A DNA stretch of 50,994 nt. It comes from Desulfomicrobium sp. (GTDB lineage Bacteria > Desulfobacterota > Desulfovibrionia > Desulfovibrionales > Desulfomicrobiaceae). This document shows positions 20,735 through 29,293 of this stretch, in pieces. Location: contig JANJWV010000181.1 of assembly GCA_024709365.1 (NCBI GenBank), positions 1-50,994 of the forward strand, in the 5' to 3' direction. Position numbers and translations under genes: made by a program. Numbering within the stretch: the first letter of the stretch is position 1; the number at the start of each line of letters is the position of its first letter. Below the pieces are notes generated by a model, which did not search any database, had not been told where the DNA came from, and worked only from the letters and a program-made list of their open reading frames with translations.

Positions 20735-22003
20735 CTACATCTTGGTCGCAGCAGCGTGGCTCTGCATCTTGATCTCGACCTTCTCGGTCAGAGAGGAGTA
20801 GTATTCGCGCAGGATGTCCAGGACTTCGTCGCGGCCGAAGTGGTCGGCGACGGGGGCGCCTTCGGACAGGGCCTTGCGCAGCTTGGTGCCGGACAGGACC
20901 ACGCGGTCTTCCTTGCCGTGCGGGCAGGTGCGCAGGGAGGCCATGCCGTCACACTTGTAGCAGTAGAAGGTCCAGTCGATCTTCATGGGCTGGGTGATCA
21001 GGTCCTTGCCGGCGCCGAGGTTCTTGGGCACGCGGTCAAAGATTTCCTGAGCTTCGAACAGGCCGTAGAAGTCGCCGACACCGGCGTGGTCACGACCGAT
21101 CAGCATGTCGGAAACGCCGTAGTTCTGGCGGAAGGTGGCGTGCAGCAGGCCTTCGCGGGGACCGGCGTAACGCATGTCGAGGGGGTAGCCGCCCTGCACG
21201 ACGTTGGCCTTCACGAAGTACTTGTCGATGAGGGTGTCGATGCACTTGATGCGCACTTCAGCCGGGATGTCGCCGGGCTTCAGGTTGCCGACCAGGGAGT
21301 GGATGAACACGCCGTCGCACACTTCAACGGCGATCTTGGCCAGGAATTCGTGGGAGCGGTGCATGGGGTTGCGCAGCTGCAGAGCGGCGACCTTGCTCCA
21401 ACCCTTCTCTTCGAAGGTGGCGCGGGCTTCGGCCGGGGACATGTAGCAGCCGGGGAATCTGTCGCGGTAGTCGCCTTCGGACAGGACCTTGACCGGGCCG
21501 GCGACGTTGTACTTCTTCTGAGCCATGACCATCTGCACGCCGGGGTGATCCTTCGGGGCGATTTCCCAGAACTTGTCGTCCGCGGACTCTTCGCCCTGGC
21601 CCTTGTAGACCTTTTCGCATTCCCACTTCTTGTCGGCTTCGGTCATTTCGTACACTTCGGTGACCTTCATGGTCGCCATGAACACGCCCTTCTTGGGGTC
21701 GAACAGGGCGATCTCTTCACCGACCTTCACTTCCTCGTCCATGTCCAGGGTCACGGGCACGGGCCAGAAGGTGCCGTCGGCCAGCGTGAAGTTTTCACAA
21801 ACGGACTTCCAGTCGGCCTTGGACATGAAGCCGTTCAGCGGGCTGAACCCGCCGATGCCCATCATGATCAGGTCGCCCTTGGCGCGGGGGCTGATGTCGA
21901 TCTTCTTCAGACCTTCGGCCTTCTTCTGCTCGGCAGCGAGTTCAGCGCCCTGAAGCAGACAGCAAACCAAACCTTTTCCACCATGCGGGGGTACGAGAGC
22001 CAT
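20735..22003 (-). CDS. sat: Sulfate adenylyltransferase (ATP sulfurylase)
   Basis: Activates sulfate with ATP to APS and pyrophosphate, the first step of dissimilatory sulfate reduction. 422 residues, the homo-oligomeric form. Catalytic motifs [11 protein letters not shown] (209-219) and GRDHAGVG (303-310) are intact. Cys348, Cys351, Cys360 and His362 (CYKC...CPH) form a zinc-site pattern. Start ATG 22003 has AGGAGG. It is a single-gene unit with its own terminator, upstream of aprBA on the same strand. A Rex-like site lies in its leader. No pyrophosphatase gene is seen in the window. Confidence 0.98.
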   Translation of the reverse strand: MALVPPHGGKGLVCCLLQGAELAAEQKKAEGLKKIDISPRAKGDLIMMGIGGFSPLNGFMSKADWKSVCENFTLADGTFWPVPVTLDMDEEVKVGEEIALFDPKKGVFMATMKVTEVYEMTEADKKWECEKVYKGQGEESADDKFWEIAPKDHPGVQMVMAQKKYNVAGPVKVLSEGDYRDRFPGCYMSPAEARATFEEKGWSKVAALQLRNPMHRSHEFLAKIAVEVCDGVFIHSLVGNLKPGDIPAEVRIKCIDTLIDKYFVKANVVQGGYPLDMRYAGPREGLLHATFRQNYGVSDMLIGRDHAGVGDFYGLFEAQEIFDRVPKNLGAGKDLITQPMKIDWTFYCYKCDGMASLRTCPHGKEDRVVLSGTKLRKALSEGAPVADHFGRDEVLDILREYYSSLTEKVEIKMQSHAAATKM

Positions 22004-22027
22004 AATGCGGATCCTCCTAAATATAGT

Positions 22028-22045
22028 TTGTTATTATCTTCACAA
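22028..22045. promoter_or_regulatory. Rex-like operator upstream of sat
   Basis: On the minus strand TTGTGAA-GATA-ATAACAA: a perfect left half-site and a right half matching five of seven bases of TTCACAA. It lies 25-42 bases before the sat start codon. Rex, the NADH-sensing repressor, is known to control sat in D. vulgaris Hildenborough. Confidence 0.55.
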
Positions 22046-22087
22046 ATAACAGGTCGGAGACCCCTATTTGCTTCGGCTCGGCAAACT

Positions 22088-22093
22088 TGTCAA
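22088..22093 (-). promoter_or_regulatory. Candidate -35 box of the sat promoter
   Basis: A perfect TTGACA on the minus strand. The -10 position at the proper distance (around AAGCAAATAG) is a weak match, so the exact start of transcription is unsure. Confidence 0.35.
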
Positions 22094-22320
22094 CCTTTTT
22101 GTGATTTTTTTATCAACCTCCTTTCAACCCGTCATGAAACATCTCCCCTTTCGGTGAGCTCAAACATAAATCTTTCTATTTCGGCATGTTGCATTCTTAC
22201 GCGCCAACAACCCCTTGCAATCCGTACTTTCTTATTGTTAAACAACCCTATTGTTCCCTGAGTAATCGCTGCGTTCATCTACCCATGAACCAGCAACACC
22301 CTAGCCCCGAAGCGAATCGA

Positions 22321-23973
22321 ATGGCCGAAAAACACACGACCCTCTCACTCACCCAGGAACTGGCGCAGCTCGACGAACGCCTCGTGTCCCTCATTGCCGC
22401 CCGCACCAACCTTCTATCTCGGGCGGCTGCGTCCCGCCGTGCAAAAAACCTGGGCATCACCGACCCGAACCAGGAAAAGGTCCTGTGGCAGGTCTGGAGG
22501 GATTCGTCCAAGGGCGACAATCTCGAGCCCCAGATCCTCAAGAAGATCTTTCACCTGACCAACAACCTGTCCTACGCCCGCGTCGAGAAGAACACCTCCA
22601 ACGACAAGCCCCTGTGCCTCTATCCCAGGCGCAAACCCGTCAACATAGACCTGTCGGCCCCGCGCGACCAGATCCTGCGCAGCATGATGTTCTTCCTCGG
22701 CGCCACGAATCCCACGCCCCTGACGGTGGCCCCGTTCCAGGGCAACGACATCTCGCTCGAACTCATCAACGCCCTGAACCTCTGCGGCTTCAACCTGACC
22801 TTCCAGAACCGCGAGTGCTCGACGCAGCCGGTCTCGTCCTGGTCCCTCGACAACAAGATCATCTACGCCGGCCAGAGCAAGTTCCATTTCTACCTGTTGC
22901 TCTGCCTTGCGCTGGGCCAGGTGACCCGGGCCAAGTTCACCGGCTCGACCAAGCTGAAGATTCACGACGTCAGACCCGTCCAGGATCTGCTGCCCAAGCT
23001 CGGCGCCCGCCTGACCATCGTCGAGCCTCACAGCAACGGCGTTCCCGTGCGCGTGGAATCAAGCGGCCAGCTGCCCGACAGCATCTTCATTCCCGAAGGC
23101 ATGTCCAGGAAGTTCATCCTCGCCCTGGCCGTTGCCGCCACCACCTTCAAATCCGGACTGACCATCCGCCTGCACGAGTCCTATGCAGGCAGCAAGCTGC
23201 TGCGCAAGGGCCTCATCTTCCTGCAGCAGTACATTCCGGAAGTGCAGTACGAAGGGACCGGCATCATCATCCCGCCTGCGCCGATGAACCTCAACCTCTC
23301 CTCCGTCGACATCCCGGTGGACCCGCTCATGAGCCTGCACCTGCTCACGCTGCCGTTCTTCGTGGACGGGAACGTGGTGCTGCACGGCAAGTGGCCGGAG
23401 TACGTGCCGCACCTGCAGGACATCATGGACATCCTCCACGAGTTCGGCCTGCGCATCAACGTCGGCGCAGACCAGATCTCCTCGCGCATGGGCAACAGGC
23501 CCAAGCAGCTTTCCATTGATCTTACATACTGCCAGGAGTACCTGCCCCTTGTCCTGGCCATGGCCATGGGCCTTCGCGGCAAGTGCGCCATCACCCTGGA
23601 CACCTCCCGCGAGGACGTCGAGCACGCCCAGGACATGCTCGAGAACCTCGGCGCAGGGTACTCCATCGAGCCCGGGCTCCTGCAGGTCGGACTCCCGGCG
23701 GCGCCGCAGGCGAACAAGAAAAGCGGCGAGTCGCCCTGGCAGAGTCCCGGCCCCTACTGGACCCTGGCGGGCGCGCTCATCTCCTTTACCCATCCCGGGC
23801 TGTGCATGAGCAACGCCGACAACATCACCTCCGCATGGCCCTGGTTCTGGAAGATCTTCATGAACCTCCCGGACCCGCAGAACTTCATCAACCCGCCGCG
23901 CAGCGAAGAACAGGAAGACGAAACCCGCGATGACAAGCCCAAGCGCAAGCGAATCAGAATCTCCACAGACTGA
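22321..23973 (+). CDS. Chorismate mutase-like / EPSP synthase-like fusion, probably non-catalytic
   Basis: 550 residues. Residues about 9-90 resemble an AroQ chorismate mutase (LAQLDERLVSLIAARTNLL, then TDPNQEKVLW). Residues about 104-520 follow the EPSP synthase repeat pattern. By hand alignment to E. coli enzymes, key residues are changed. In the mutase, the Arg of DPxRE is Gln51. In EPSPS, Lys22 becomes Arg115, Ser23 becomes Asp116, Asp313 becomes Glu406, the DHR motif with Arg386 is replaced by GPYW, and Lys411 becomes Ala505. Arg27 is kept (Arg120). The frame is open with GC-ending codons, so it is under selection as protein. The C-terminal tail is charged. Start 22321 is chosen over 22285 and 22186 because codon use upstream is atypical; none has a good Shine-Dalgarno. 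Function unknown. Confidence 0.75.
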   Translation: MAEKHTTLSLTQELAQLDERLVSLIAARTNLLSRAAASRRAKNLGITDPNQEKVLWQVWRDSSKGDNLEPQILKKIFHLTNNLSYARVEKNTSNDKPLCLYPRRKPVNIDLSAPRDQILRSMMFFLGATNPTPLTVAPFQGNDISLELINALNLCGFNLTFQNRECSTQPVSSWSLDNKIIYAGQSKFHFYLLLCLALGQVTRAKFTGSTKLKIHDVRPVQDLLPKLGARLTIVEPHSNGVPVRVESSGQLPDSIFIPEGMSRKFILALAVAATTFKSGLTIRLHESYAGSKLLRKGLIFLQQYIPEVQYEGTGIIIPPAPMNLNLSSVDIPVDPLMSLHLLTLPFFVDGNVVLHGKWPEYVPHLQDIMDILHEFGLRINVGADQISSRMGNRPKQLSIDLTYCQEYLPLVLAMAMGLRGKCAITLDTSREDVEHAQDMLENLGAGYSIEPGLLQVGLPAAPQANKKSGESPWQSPGPYWTLAGALISFTHPGLCMSNADNITSAWPWFWKIFMNLPDPQNFINPPRSEEQEDETRDDKPKRKRIRISTD

Positions 23974-24178
23974 GGCCATCGAGCGGGACATCGACCGCAT
24001 CCGGACGGAACAGGCCGCCATCCAGACCCGGGTCCGGGATCTGCTGCAGCGCGAGGACCCGGCCAACGGCGTCGTCTTTCACGACGAAATCTTCCGGCTG
24101 CAGCAGGACAAGCTGCGCATGGACACGGAAATCCAGTTCCTGCAGGTCAAGCTGCGACGGCTCACATCCACCTGGTGA
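23930..24178 (+). CDS. Small coiled-coil protein overlapping the CM/EPSPS-like gene
   Basis: 82 residues, highly charged, with long helical heptad-like stretches (IERDIDRIRTEQAAIQTRVRDLL; FRLQQDKLRMDTEIQFLQVKLRRL). No cysteine, no membrane segment. It starts 44 bases before the end of the preceding gene in another frame, which suggests coupled translation, and is closed by a strong terminator 13 bases after its stop. Codon use is GC-ending as in real genes here. Not recognised; it may be a partner of the upstream protein. Confidence 0.65.
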   Translation: MTSPSASESESPQTEAIERDIDRIRTEQAAIQTRVRDLLQREDPANGVVFHDEIFRLQQDKLRMDTEIQFLQVKLRRLTSTW

Positions 24179-24190
24179 ACCAGACACTAC

Positions 24191-24221
24191 AGGCTCCCGG
24201 CTTCGGCTGGGAGCCTTTTTT
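24191..24221 (+). terminator. Terminator after the small coiled-coil gene
   Basis: AGGCTCCC and GGGAGCCT arms with a CTTCGG-type loop, followed by six T residues. Confidence 0.9.
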
Positions 24222-24253
24222 CAAATACACGTCTTTCCCGTGAAGGAGCATCC

Positions 24254-26176
24254 ATGAAACAGAACCTGACCCAGAAGATCATCGCGGCGCACCTCGTCGA
24301 AGGCGACATGACGCCCGGCAGGGAAGTGGCCATCAGGATAGACCAGACCCTGACCCAGGACGCCACCGGCACCATGGCCTACCTGCAGTGGGAGGCCATC
24401 GGCCTGCCCAGGGTCAAGACCGAGCTGTCCGTCAGCTACGTCGACCACAACACCCTGCAGATGGGCTTCCGCAACCCCGACGACCACCGCTACCTGCGCA
24501 GCGTAGCGGCCAAGTACGGCATCGTCTTCTCGCCTCCCGGCACGGGCATCTGCCACCAGCTGCACCTGGAGAACTTCGCCGTCCCGGGCAAGACCCTCAT
24601 CGGCTCCGACTCCCACACCCCCACGGCCGGCGGCATCGGCAGCCTGGCCATGGGCGCCGGCGGGCTGTCCGTGGCCCTGGCCATGGCCGGCGAGCCCTAT
24701 ACCATCACCATGCCCAAGGTCTTCAAGATCCGCCTCGAAGGCGAGCTGACCGGGCACGCCTCGGCCAAGGACGTCATCCTGCACCTGCTGGGCGTCCTGA
24801 CCGTCAAGGGCGGCGTGGGCGCGGTCATGGAGTACTGCGGCCCCGGCGTGGCCAGCCTGAGCGTGCCCGAACGCGCCACCATCACCAACCTGGGCGCGGA
24901 GCTGGGCGCCACGACCTCCGTCTTCCCCAGCGACGAACAGACTCGCGCCTTCCTGGCCCTCATGGGCCGCGAGGCGGATTTCGCGCCCCTGGCCGCCGAC
25001 GAAGGCGCCGAGTACGACCGCGAGATCGTCATCGACCTGAGCGCCCTTGCCCCCCTGGCTGCCCGCCCGCACATGCCCGACCTGGTCGTTCCCGTGGCCG
25101 AACTCGACGGCCTGACCGTGGACCAGGTGGCCATCGGCTCCTGCACCAACTCGTCCTACTCCGACCTGCAGGCCGTGGCCCAGGTCCTGGACGGCGAGCA
25201 CATCGCCCCGAACACGGACCTGCTGCTCTCACCGGGCTCCAAGCAGGTGCTCAAGATGCTCATGGCCGAAGGGCTCCTGGACAAGATCCTCGACGCAGGC
25301 GGCCGCCTCCTGGAATGCTCCTGCGGCCCGTGCATCGGCATGGGCGGCTCTCCGTCGAGCCACGGCGTCAGCGCTCGCACCTTCAACCGCAACTTCGAGG
25401 GCCGTAGCGGCACCCAGGACGGCCAGGTCTATCTGGTCAGCCCCGTGACCGCGGCCTTCTGCGCCCTGAACGGCAAGTTCACCAACCCCGCGGGCTGGAC
25501 CAAGGCCGTCTCCAAGCCGTCCCTGCCGTCCTCGGCCCCGTCCATCCGGCACCTCTTCGCCTTCCCGCCCGAAGACGGCTCCACGGTTGAAATTGTGCGC
25601 GGGCCCAACATCGTGGCCCTCTCGCCCTTCGACAGGCTGCCCGACAGCATGGAGCTGCCGGTGCTGATCAAGGTCGGCGACAACATCACGACCGACCACA
25701 TCATGCCGGCCGGCGCGGCCATCACGGCCCTGCGCTCCAACATCCCGGCCATCAGCCGCCACGTCTTCGAGCGCGTGGACAAGGACTTCGTGGCCCGCGC
25801 CGAGGCCGCCGGCCAGGGCCTGATCCTCGGCGGCGACAACTACGGCCAGGGCTCCAGCCGCGAACATGCGGCCCTGGCCCCGCGCCACCTCGGGGTGCGC
25901 ATCGTCCTGGCCAAGTCCTTCGCCCGCATCCACAAGGCCAACCTGATCAACTTCGGCATCCTGCCCCTGGTCCTGACCGACCCGGCGGACTACGACACCC
26001 TGTCCCAGGGTGCGGTCCTGCGCTTCGACCTGACGGCGCTGGAAGCAGGCAAGCCCCTGGAAGCGACAACTTCCGAAGGAAGGAGGATCGCCCTCGGCCA
26101 TGATTTGACGGGTAACGAAATAGCCATTATCAAGGCGGGCGGTTTGCTCAACTACGTCAACGACAGGCAGAAATAA
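24254..26176 (+). CDS. Aconitate hydratase (short form)
   Basis: Interconverts citrate and isocitrate through a [4Fe-4S] cluster. 640 residues, the shorter aconitase form (AcnA of E. coli is about 890). Substrate motif GSDSHTPTAGGIGSLAMGAGG, first cluster Cys in GSCTNSSYSDL, the other two in CSCGPCIGMGG, and the swivel-domain loop GDNYGQGSSREHAALAPRHLGV are all present. ATG 24254 follows AAGGAG. It stands 48 bases before the PpiD-like gene and may be cotranscribed with it. In sulfate reducers it serves the partial citric-acid cycle for glutamate synthesis. Confidence 0.95.
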   Translation: MKQNLTQKIIAAHLVEGDMTPGREVAIRIDQTLTQDATGTMAYLQWEAIGLPRVKTELSVSYVDHNTLQMGFRNPDDHRYLRSVAAKYGIVFSPPGTGICHQLHLENFAVPGKTLIGSDSHTPTAGGIGSLAMGAGGLSVALAMAGEPYTITMPKVFKIRLEGELTGHASAKDVILHLLGVLTVKGGVGAVMEYCGPGVASLSVPERATITNLGAELGATTSVFPSDEQTRAFLALMGREADFAPLAADEGAEYDREIVIDLSALAPLAARPHMPDLVVPVAELDGLTVDQVAIGSCTNSSYSDLQAVAQVLDGEHIAPNTDLLLSPGSKQVLKMLMAEGLLDKILDAGGRLLECSCGPCIGMGGSPSSHGVSARTFNRNFEGRSGTQDGQVYLVSPVTAAFCALNGKFTNPAGWTKAVSKPSLPSSAPSIRHLFAFPPEDGSTVEIVRGPNIVALSPFDRLPDSMELPVLIKVGDNITTDHIMPAGAAITALRSNIPAISRHVFERVDKDFVARAEAAGQGLILGGDNYGQGSSREHAALAPRHLGVRIVLAKSFARIHKANLINFGILPLVLTDPADYDTLSQGAVLRFDLTALEAGKPLEATTSEGRRIALGHDLTGNEIAIIKAGGLLNYVNDRQK

Positions 26177-26224
26177 GGCCTGCGGGCGGCATCATTTAAC
26201 CCCAGACACTCCGTCGGAGATTCC

Positions 26225-28126
26225 ATGCTCGATATACTGCGCAAAGGCGCTCAAAGTTGGGGAATCAAGATACTCTTCGGCATCATCATCGCCGTGTTCG
26301 TCCTGGCCTTCGGCATGAACCGCATGCAGAACGACAAGACCACTGTCGTGGCCACGGTCAACGACGCCCCCATCCACCTGCAGCACTACCAGGAACGTCT
26401 GCAACGCAACCTGGAGCTCATCCGCCGCCAGAACCCGGACGTGACGTCCGAGATGCTGGCCCAGATGGGCTTCAAGCGGCAGATCCTCGACCAGATGGTG
26501 ATGGAGGAGCTCATGCTGCAGCAGGCCGCTTCCCTCGGCATATCCGTGTCCAAGGAGGAACTCGCCAAGCAGATCCACCTCATCCCGGCCTTCCAGAAGG
26601 ACGGGAAGCTCTTTGACCCCGAAACCTACCAGAGCGTGCTGCGAGCCAACAATCTCACCCCCGGCAAGTTCGAGTCCGAGTACATGCGCAGCATGCTCAT
26701 GGACAAGCTCCAGGCCTACGTCGGCCTCACGGGGCGTCTGGGCGAGGAGCAGGCGCGCGACTATTACGAGTACGGCCGCAGCACGGCCGTGATCGCGTAC
26801 CTGAAGTACCCCTGGGAAAAGTACAAAGACCAGGTCAACGCCACCGAGGATAAGATCGCGGAACAGTACGCCGCGCGCAAGGACGCCTTCGCCGTGCCGG
26901 CCAGGGCCAAGATCGACTACCTCGCCCTGACCCCCGGCGCCCTGGCCGACACGGCCTCCGTGACGGACCAGGAGGCCCGGGCCTACTACGACCAGCGCAA
27001 GGACAGCTTCAAGATCGAAGAACAGGTCCAGGCGCGCCACATCCTGGTGCGCGCCGAGGAAAACGCCACCGAAGCCGACGTCGCCAAGGCCATGGACAAG
27101 ATCAAAAAGGTCCAGGCCGACCTGAAGGCCGGCAAGAGCTTCGAGGAAACGGCCGCCAAATACACCGAGGATCCGTCCGGAACCCAGACCGGCGGCGAGC
27201 TCGGCTGGTTCGGCCGGGGCCGGATGGTCAAACCCTTCGAGGATGCTGCCTTCGCCCTGGAAAAAGGCGCGGTCAGCGAACCGGTCCGCACCCAGTTCGG
27301 CTTCCACCTCATCAAGGTGGAGGACAAGAAGGCCGCCGGATTCGAGGAATTCGACAACGTCGCCGGCGAGATCCGCCGTTCCATCGCCGAGGACCGCGCA
27401 GCGGAGACGCTGCAGGACCGCCTGGACCAGGCGCTGGAAATGGTCCTCGTCGGCGAGCCTCTCGACGCCGTGGCCAAGGCTCTCGGCATAGGCGTCCGCT
27501 CGACCGGCTTCTTCACCCGCGAGCAGGGTCCGGAGGAACTCGCCGCGCTGTCGCCCGAGAACACCGCCGCCCTCTTCGACCTGGCCCTGAACGCGACGAC
27601 CCAGTCCCCCGTGCCCTTCGAGGACGGCTACGTACTCGCGGCCAAGCGCGAACAGATCGAAGCCTCGGTGCAGCCGCTGGATGCCGTCCGCGAGAGCATC
27701 GTGGCGGCCATCAAGCGGGACGAAGCCATGAAGCTGGCCAAGGCCGACGCCGACGCCGACCTGGCCCTACTCATGAAGGGCGAAGCCCCGTCCGCGGCGT
27801 CCGTCGCCACGGCCGTGGAGACGGAACCCTTTGCCCGCCAGGGCGCCATCCCGGGCCTGGGCGCGAACCAGATGCTCTCTGACAAGGCCTTCGTGTCCCC
27901 TGCCGGCGCCTGGATTCCCGAGGCCTTCGCATTCGCCACTGGCTATGTCCTGGCCAAGCCCGTCAAGGTCACGCCTCCCTCGCCGGAGGAATGGGCCGCG
28001 GAGAAGGACCTGTGGCTCTCGACCCTCAATCAGCGCACCGAAGACCAGGCCATGCAGGCCTTCATGGCGGAGCTGCGGGCCAAGGCCGACGTTCGCCTCA
28101 CGAATCCGGCCCTGCTCGACAACTGA
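26225..28126 (+). CDS. PpiD-like membrane-anchored peptidyl-prolyl isomerase / chaperone
   Basis: 633 residues, the usual PpiD length. A single N-terminal membrane segment (about 16-33, GIKILFGIIIAVFVLAFGM) anchors the rest in the periplasm. A SurA-like N-terminal helical region follows. A parvulin domain spans about 268-368, with QARHILVR, FEETAAKYTEDPSGTQTGGELGWFGRGRMVKPFEDAAF and FGFHLIKVED. It assists folding of exported proteins. Start is preceded by GGAG; a strong terminator closes it. Confidence 0.92.
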   Translation: MLDILRKGAQSWGIKILFGIIIAVFVLAFGMNRMQNDKTTVVATVNDAPIHLQHYQERLQRNLELIRRQNPDVTSEMLAQMGFKRQILDQMVMEELMLQQAASLGISVSKEELAKQIHLIPAFQKDGKLFDPETYQSVLRANNLTPGKFESEYMRSMLMDKLQAYVGLTGRLGEEQARDYYEYGRSTAVIAYLKYPWEKYKDQVNATEDKIAEQYAARKDAFAVPARAKIDYLALTPGALADTASVTDQEARAYYDQRKDSFKIEEQVQARHILVRAEENATEADVAKAMDKIKKVQADLKAGKSFEETAAKYTEDPSGTQTGGELGWFGRGRMVKPFEDAAFALEKGAVSEPVRTQFGFHLIKVEDKKAAGFEEFDNVAGEIRRSIAEDRAAETLQDRLDQALEMVLVGEPLDAVAKALGIGVRSTGFFTREQGPEELAALSPENTAALFDLALNATTQSPVPFEDGYVLAAKREQIEASVQPLDAVRESIVAAIKRDEAMKLAKADADADLALLMKGEAPSAASVATAVETEPFARQGAIPGLGANQMLSDKAFVSPAGAWIPEAFAFATGYVLAKPVKVTPPSPEEWAAEKDLWLSTLNQRTEDQAMQAFMAELRAKADVRLTNPALLDN

Positions 28127-28148
28127 CGCTTCCCGAACACGATACGCG

Positions 28149-28189
28149 CGAAGGCCCGCCTCGGTAATCGAGGCGGGCCTTCGTTTTTT
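28149..28189 (+). terminator. Terminator after the PpiD-like gene
   Basis: CGAAGGCCCGCCTCG and CGAGGCGGGCCTTCG form a perfect 15-bp stem with a 5-base loop and six T residues. Confidence 0.95.
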
Positions 28190-28223
28190 GAAAAGAACTC
28201 GTCGAATCAGGACATTGCGCGCT

Positions 28224-28709
28224 TCAGAGCGTCACCCACTCCACCTCCGGGTCCCGGCCCCGTTCGAGCGTGAGCCTGGCCAGCCCGCCGTCCCCGCCCC
28301 TGGGCCAGAAGAGGGAGCCGGGGTTCAAGAGCCGCACGCCGCTGCCCAGCCTGCGCCAGTCGCGGATGTGCGTATGCCCGTAGCAGACGATGTCCGCCTC
28401 GGGAAACTGCTCGGCCACGGCCTCGCCCACACGGGAGCGCGGTCCCCAGCCATGGCCCATGCCCAGGCGGAAGCCTTCCAGCTCCAGCTCGCGCAGGGCC
28501 GGCAGCGCACCCCGTAGCGGAGGCAGGTCGCAGTTGCCCTGCACGGCATAAAAACGGGGATGGGAGTTGAGGAAGGCCCACGTCTCCTCGCCCACGCAGT
28601 CCCCACAGTGCAGGAGGACGTCCGCGTCCCGGCAGAAGCGGTCGTACACGGCCGACAGCAGCCGGTCCGGCCGTTCGAGATGGGTGTCGGAAATGACCGC
28701 GACGATCAT
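28224..28709 (-). CDS. YfcE-type metallophosphoesterase
   Basis: 161 residues, one calcineurin-like phosphoesterase domain. Metal ligands are visible: Asp8-x-His10 (SDTH), Asp37 (HCGD), Asn59 in QGNCD, the GHGWG loop, and YGHTH, then LLNPGS. YfcE-type enzymes hydrolyse phosphodiesters with Mn or similar metals; the natural substrate is unknown. Its start overlaps the upstream gene's end by ATGA (28706-28709). It is the last gene of a five-gene minus-strand run that begins with the Rrf2 regulator. Confidence 0.88.
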   Translation of the reverse strand: MIVAVISDTHLERPDRLLSAVYDRFCRDADVLLHCGDCVGEETWAFLNSHPRFYAVQGNCDLPPLRGALPALRELELEGFRLGMGHGWGPRSRVGEAVAEQFPEADIVCYGHTHIRDWRRLGSGVRLLNPGSLFWPRGGDGGLARLTLERGRDPEVEWVTL

Positions 28710-29290
28710 GACGCCCCTTTGCTCCTGCGCGGTTGAATGACGAACTCGCATTCGATCCACAGCGGCTCGCCGGCACCGCCGAGGGTGCCCGAGGTGGCCT
28801 TGAGCGTCGACAGGAACGAAAGGAGGAAGGCCTGGAACTCCTCTCCGCCGGAGATACGGTTGAGGACGAACTCGCCGATGCTCCCGTCCTCGCGGATGTT
28901 CAGGCTGACCAGGGCGTAGCCCGGCCGCTCGGGGGACATGCTCTCCCACAGATTCCTGATGGCGCGCTGCACGGCGCGGGCCCTGACGAGCTCCGCCTCG
29001 CTGCGCGGGCCCGAGACCCGCTTCCCGGTGTCGGGACGGGCCTGCATGGACACGGTGATGTTCAGCGGCGGTACGGCGGTGGGCTGGACCGTGCCGTCGG
29101 ACGGGCGTTCCCGGAAGATGCGCTGCCGATACCAGTTGATGGCGTCTATGTTGAGTTCGAGAACGCTCGGCAATCCGTAGAGGTGGCCGAAGAAAAGGTA
29201 CCAGACAGGGCCGGCGTGCAGGCAGAGGGCGAGAAGGACGCTCGTCACCGCCCACCCGAGCCGGGGCGCCTTCCTCTCCGGCCTGTCCAT
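28706..29290 (-). CDS. Membrane-anchored protein with TonB-like C-terminal domain
   Basis: 194 residues. One membrane segment at about 13-35 (WAVTSVLLALCLHAGPVWYLFF), a linker of about 70 residues, then a C-terminal region (about 105-185) reminiscent of TonB/TolA C-terminal domains: AVQRAIRNLWESMSPERPGYALVSLNIREDGSIGEF is the x-x-G-x-V-x-V-x-I-x-x-D-G pattern. It lacks the long proline-rich spacer of true TonB. No ExbBD genes are near. It is coupled to the phosphoesterase gene and lies three bases after the HD gene. Role unknown; the TonB relation is by pattern only. Confidence 0.7.
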   Translation of the reverse strand: MDRPERKAPRLGWAVTSVLLALCLHAGPVWYLFFGHLYGLPSVLELNIDAINWYRQRIFRERPSDGTVQPTAVPPLNITVSMQARPDTGKRVSGPRSEAELVRARAVQRAIRNLWESMSPERPGYALVSLNIREDGSIGEFVLNRISGGEEFQAFLLSFLSTLKATSGTLGGAGEPLWIECEFVIQPRRSKGAS

Positions 29291-29293
29291 GCC

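Larger units (their letters stand above)
22004..22320. other. Divergent AT-rich region between sat and the CM/EPSPS-like gene
   Basis: About 317 bases without a supported gene. It contains the sat leader with a Rex-like site (22028-22045), a perfect minus-strand TTGACA (22093-22088), and AT-rich DNA to about 22270. In-frame upstream starts for the plus-strand gene (22186, 22285) fall here but have AT-ending codons and no ribosome-binding site. Confidence 0.6.

Noticed and set aside
22186-22320. N-terminal extension of the CM/EPSPS-like protein (starts at 22186 or 22285)
   Set aside because: AT-ending codons, no ribosome-binding site, and the mutase-like domain begins after 22321.
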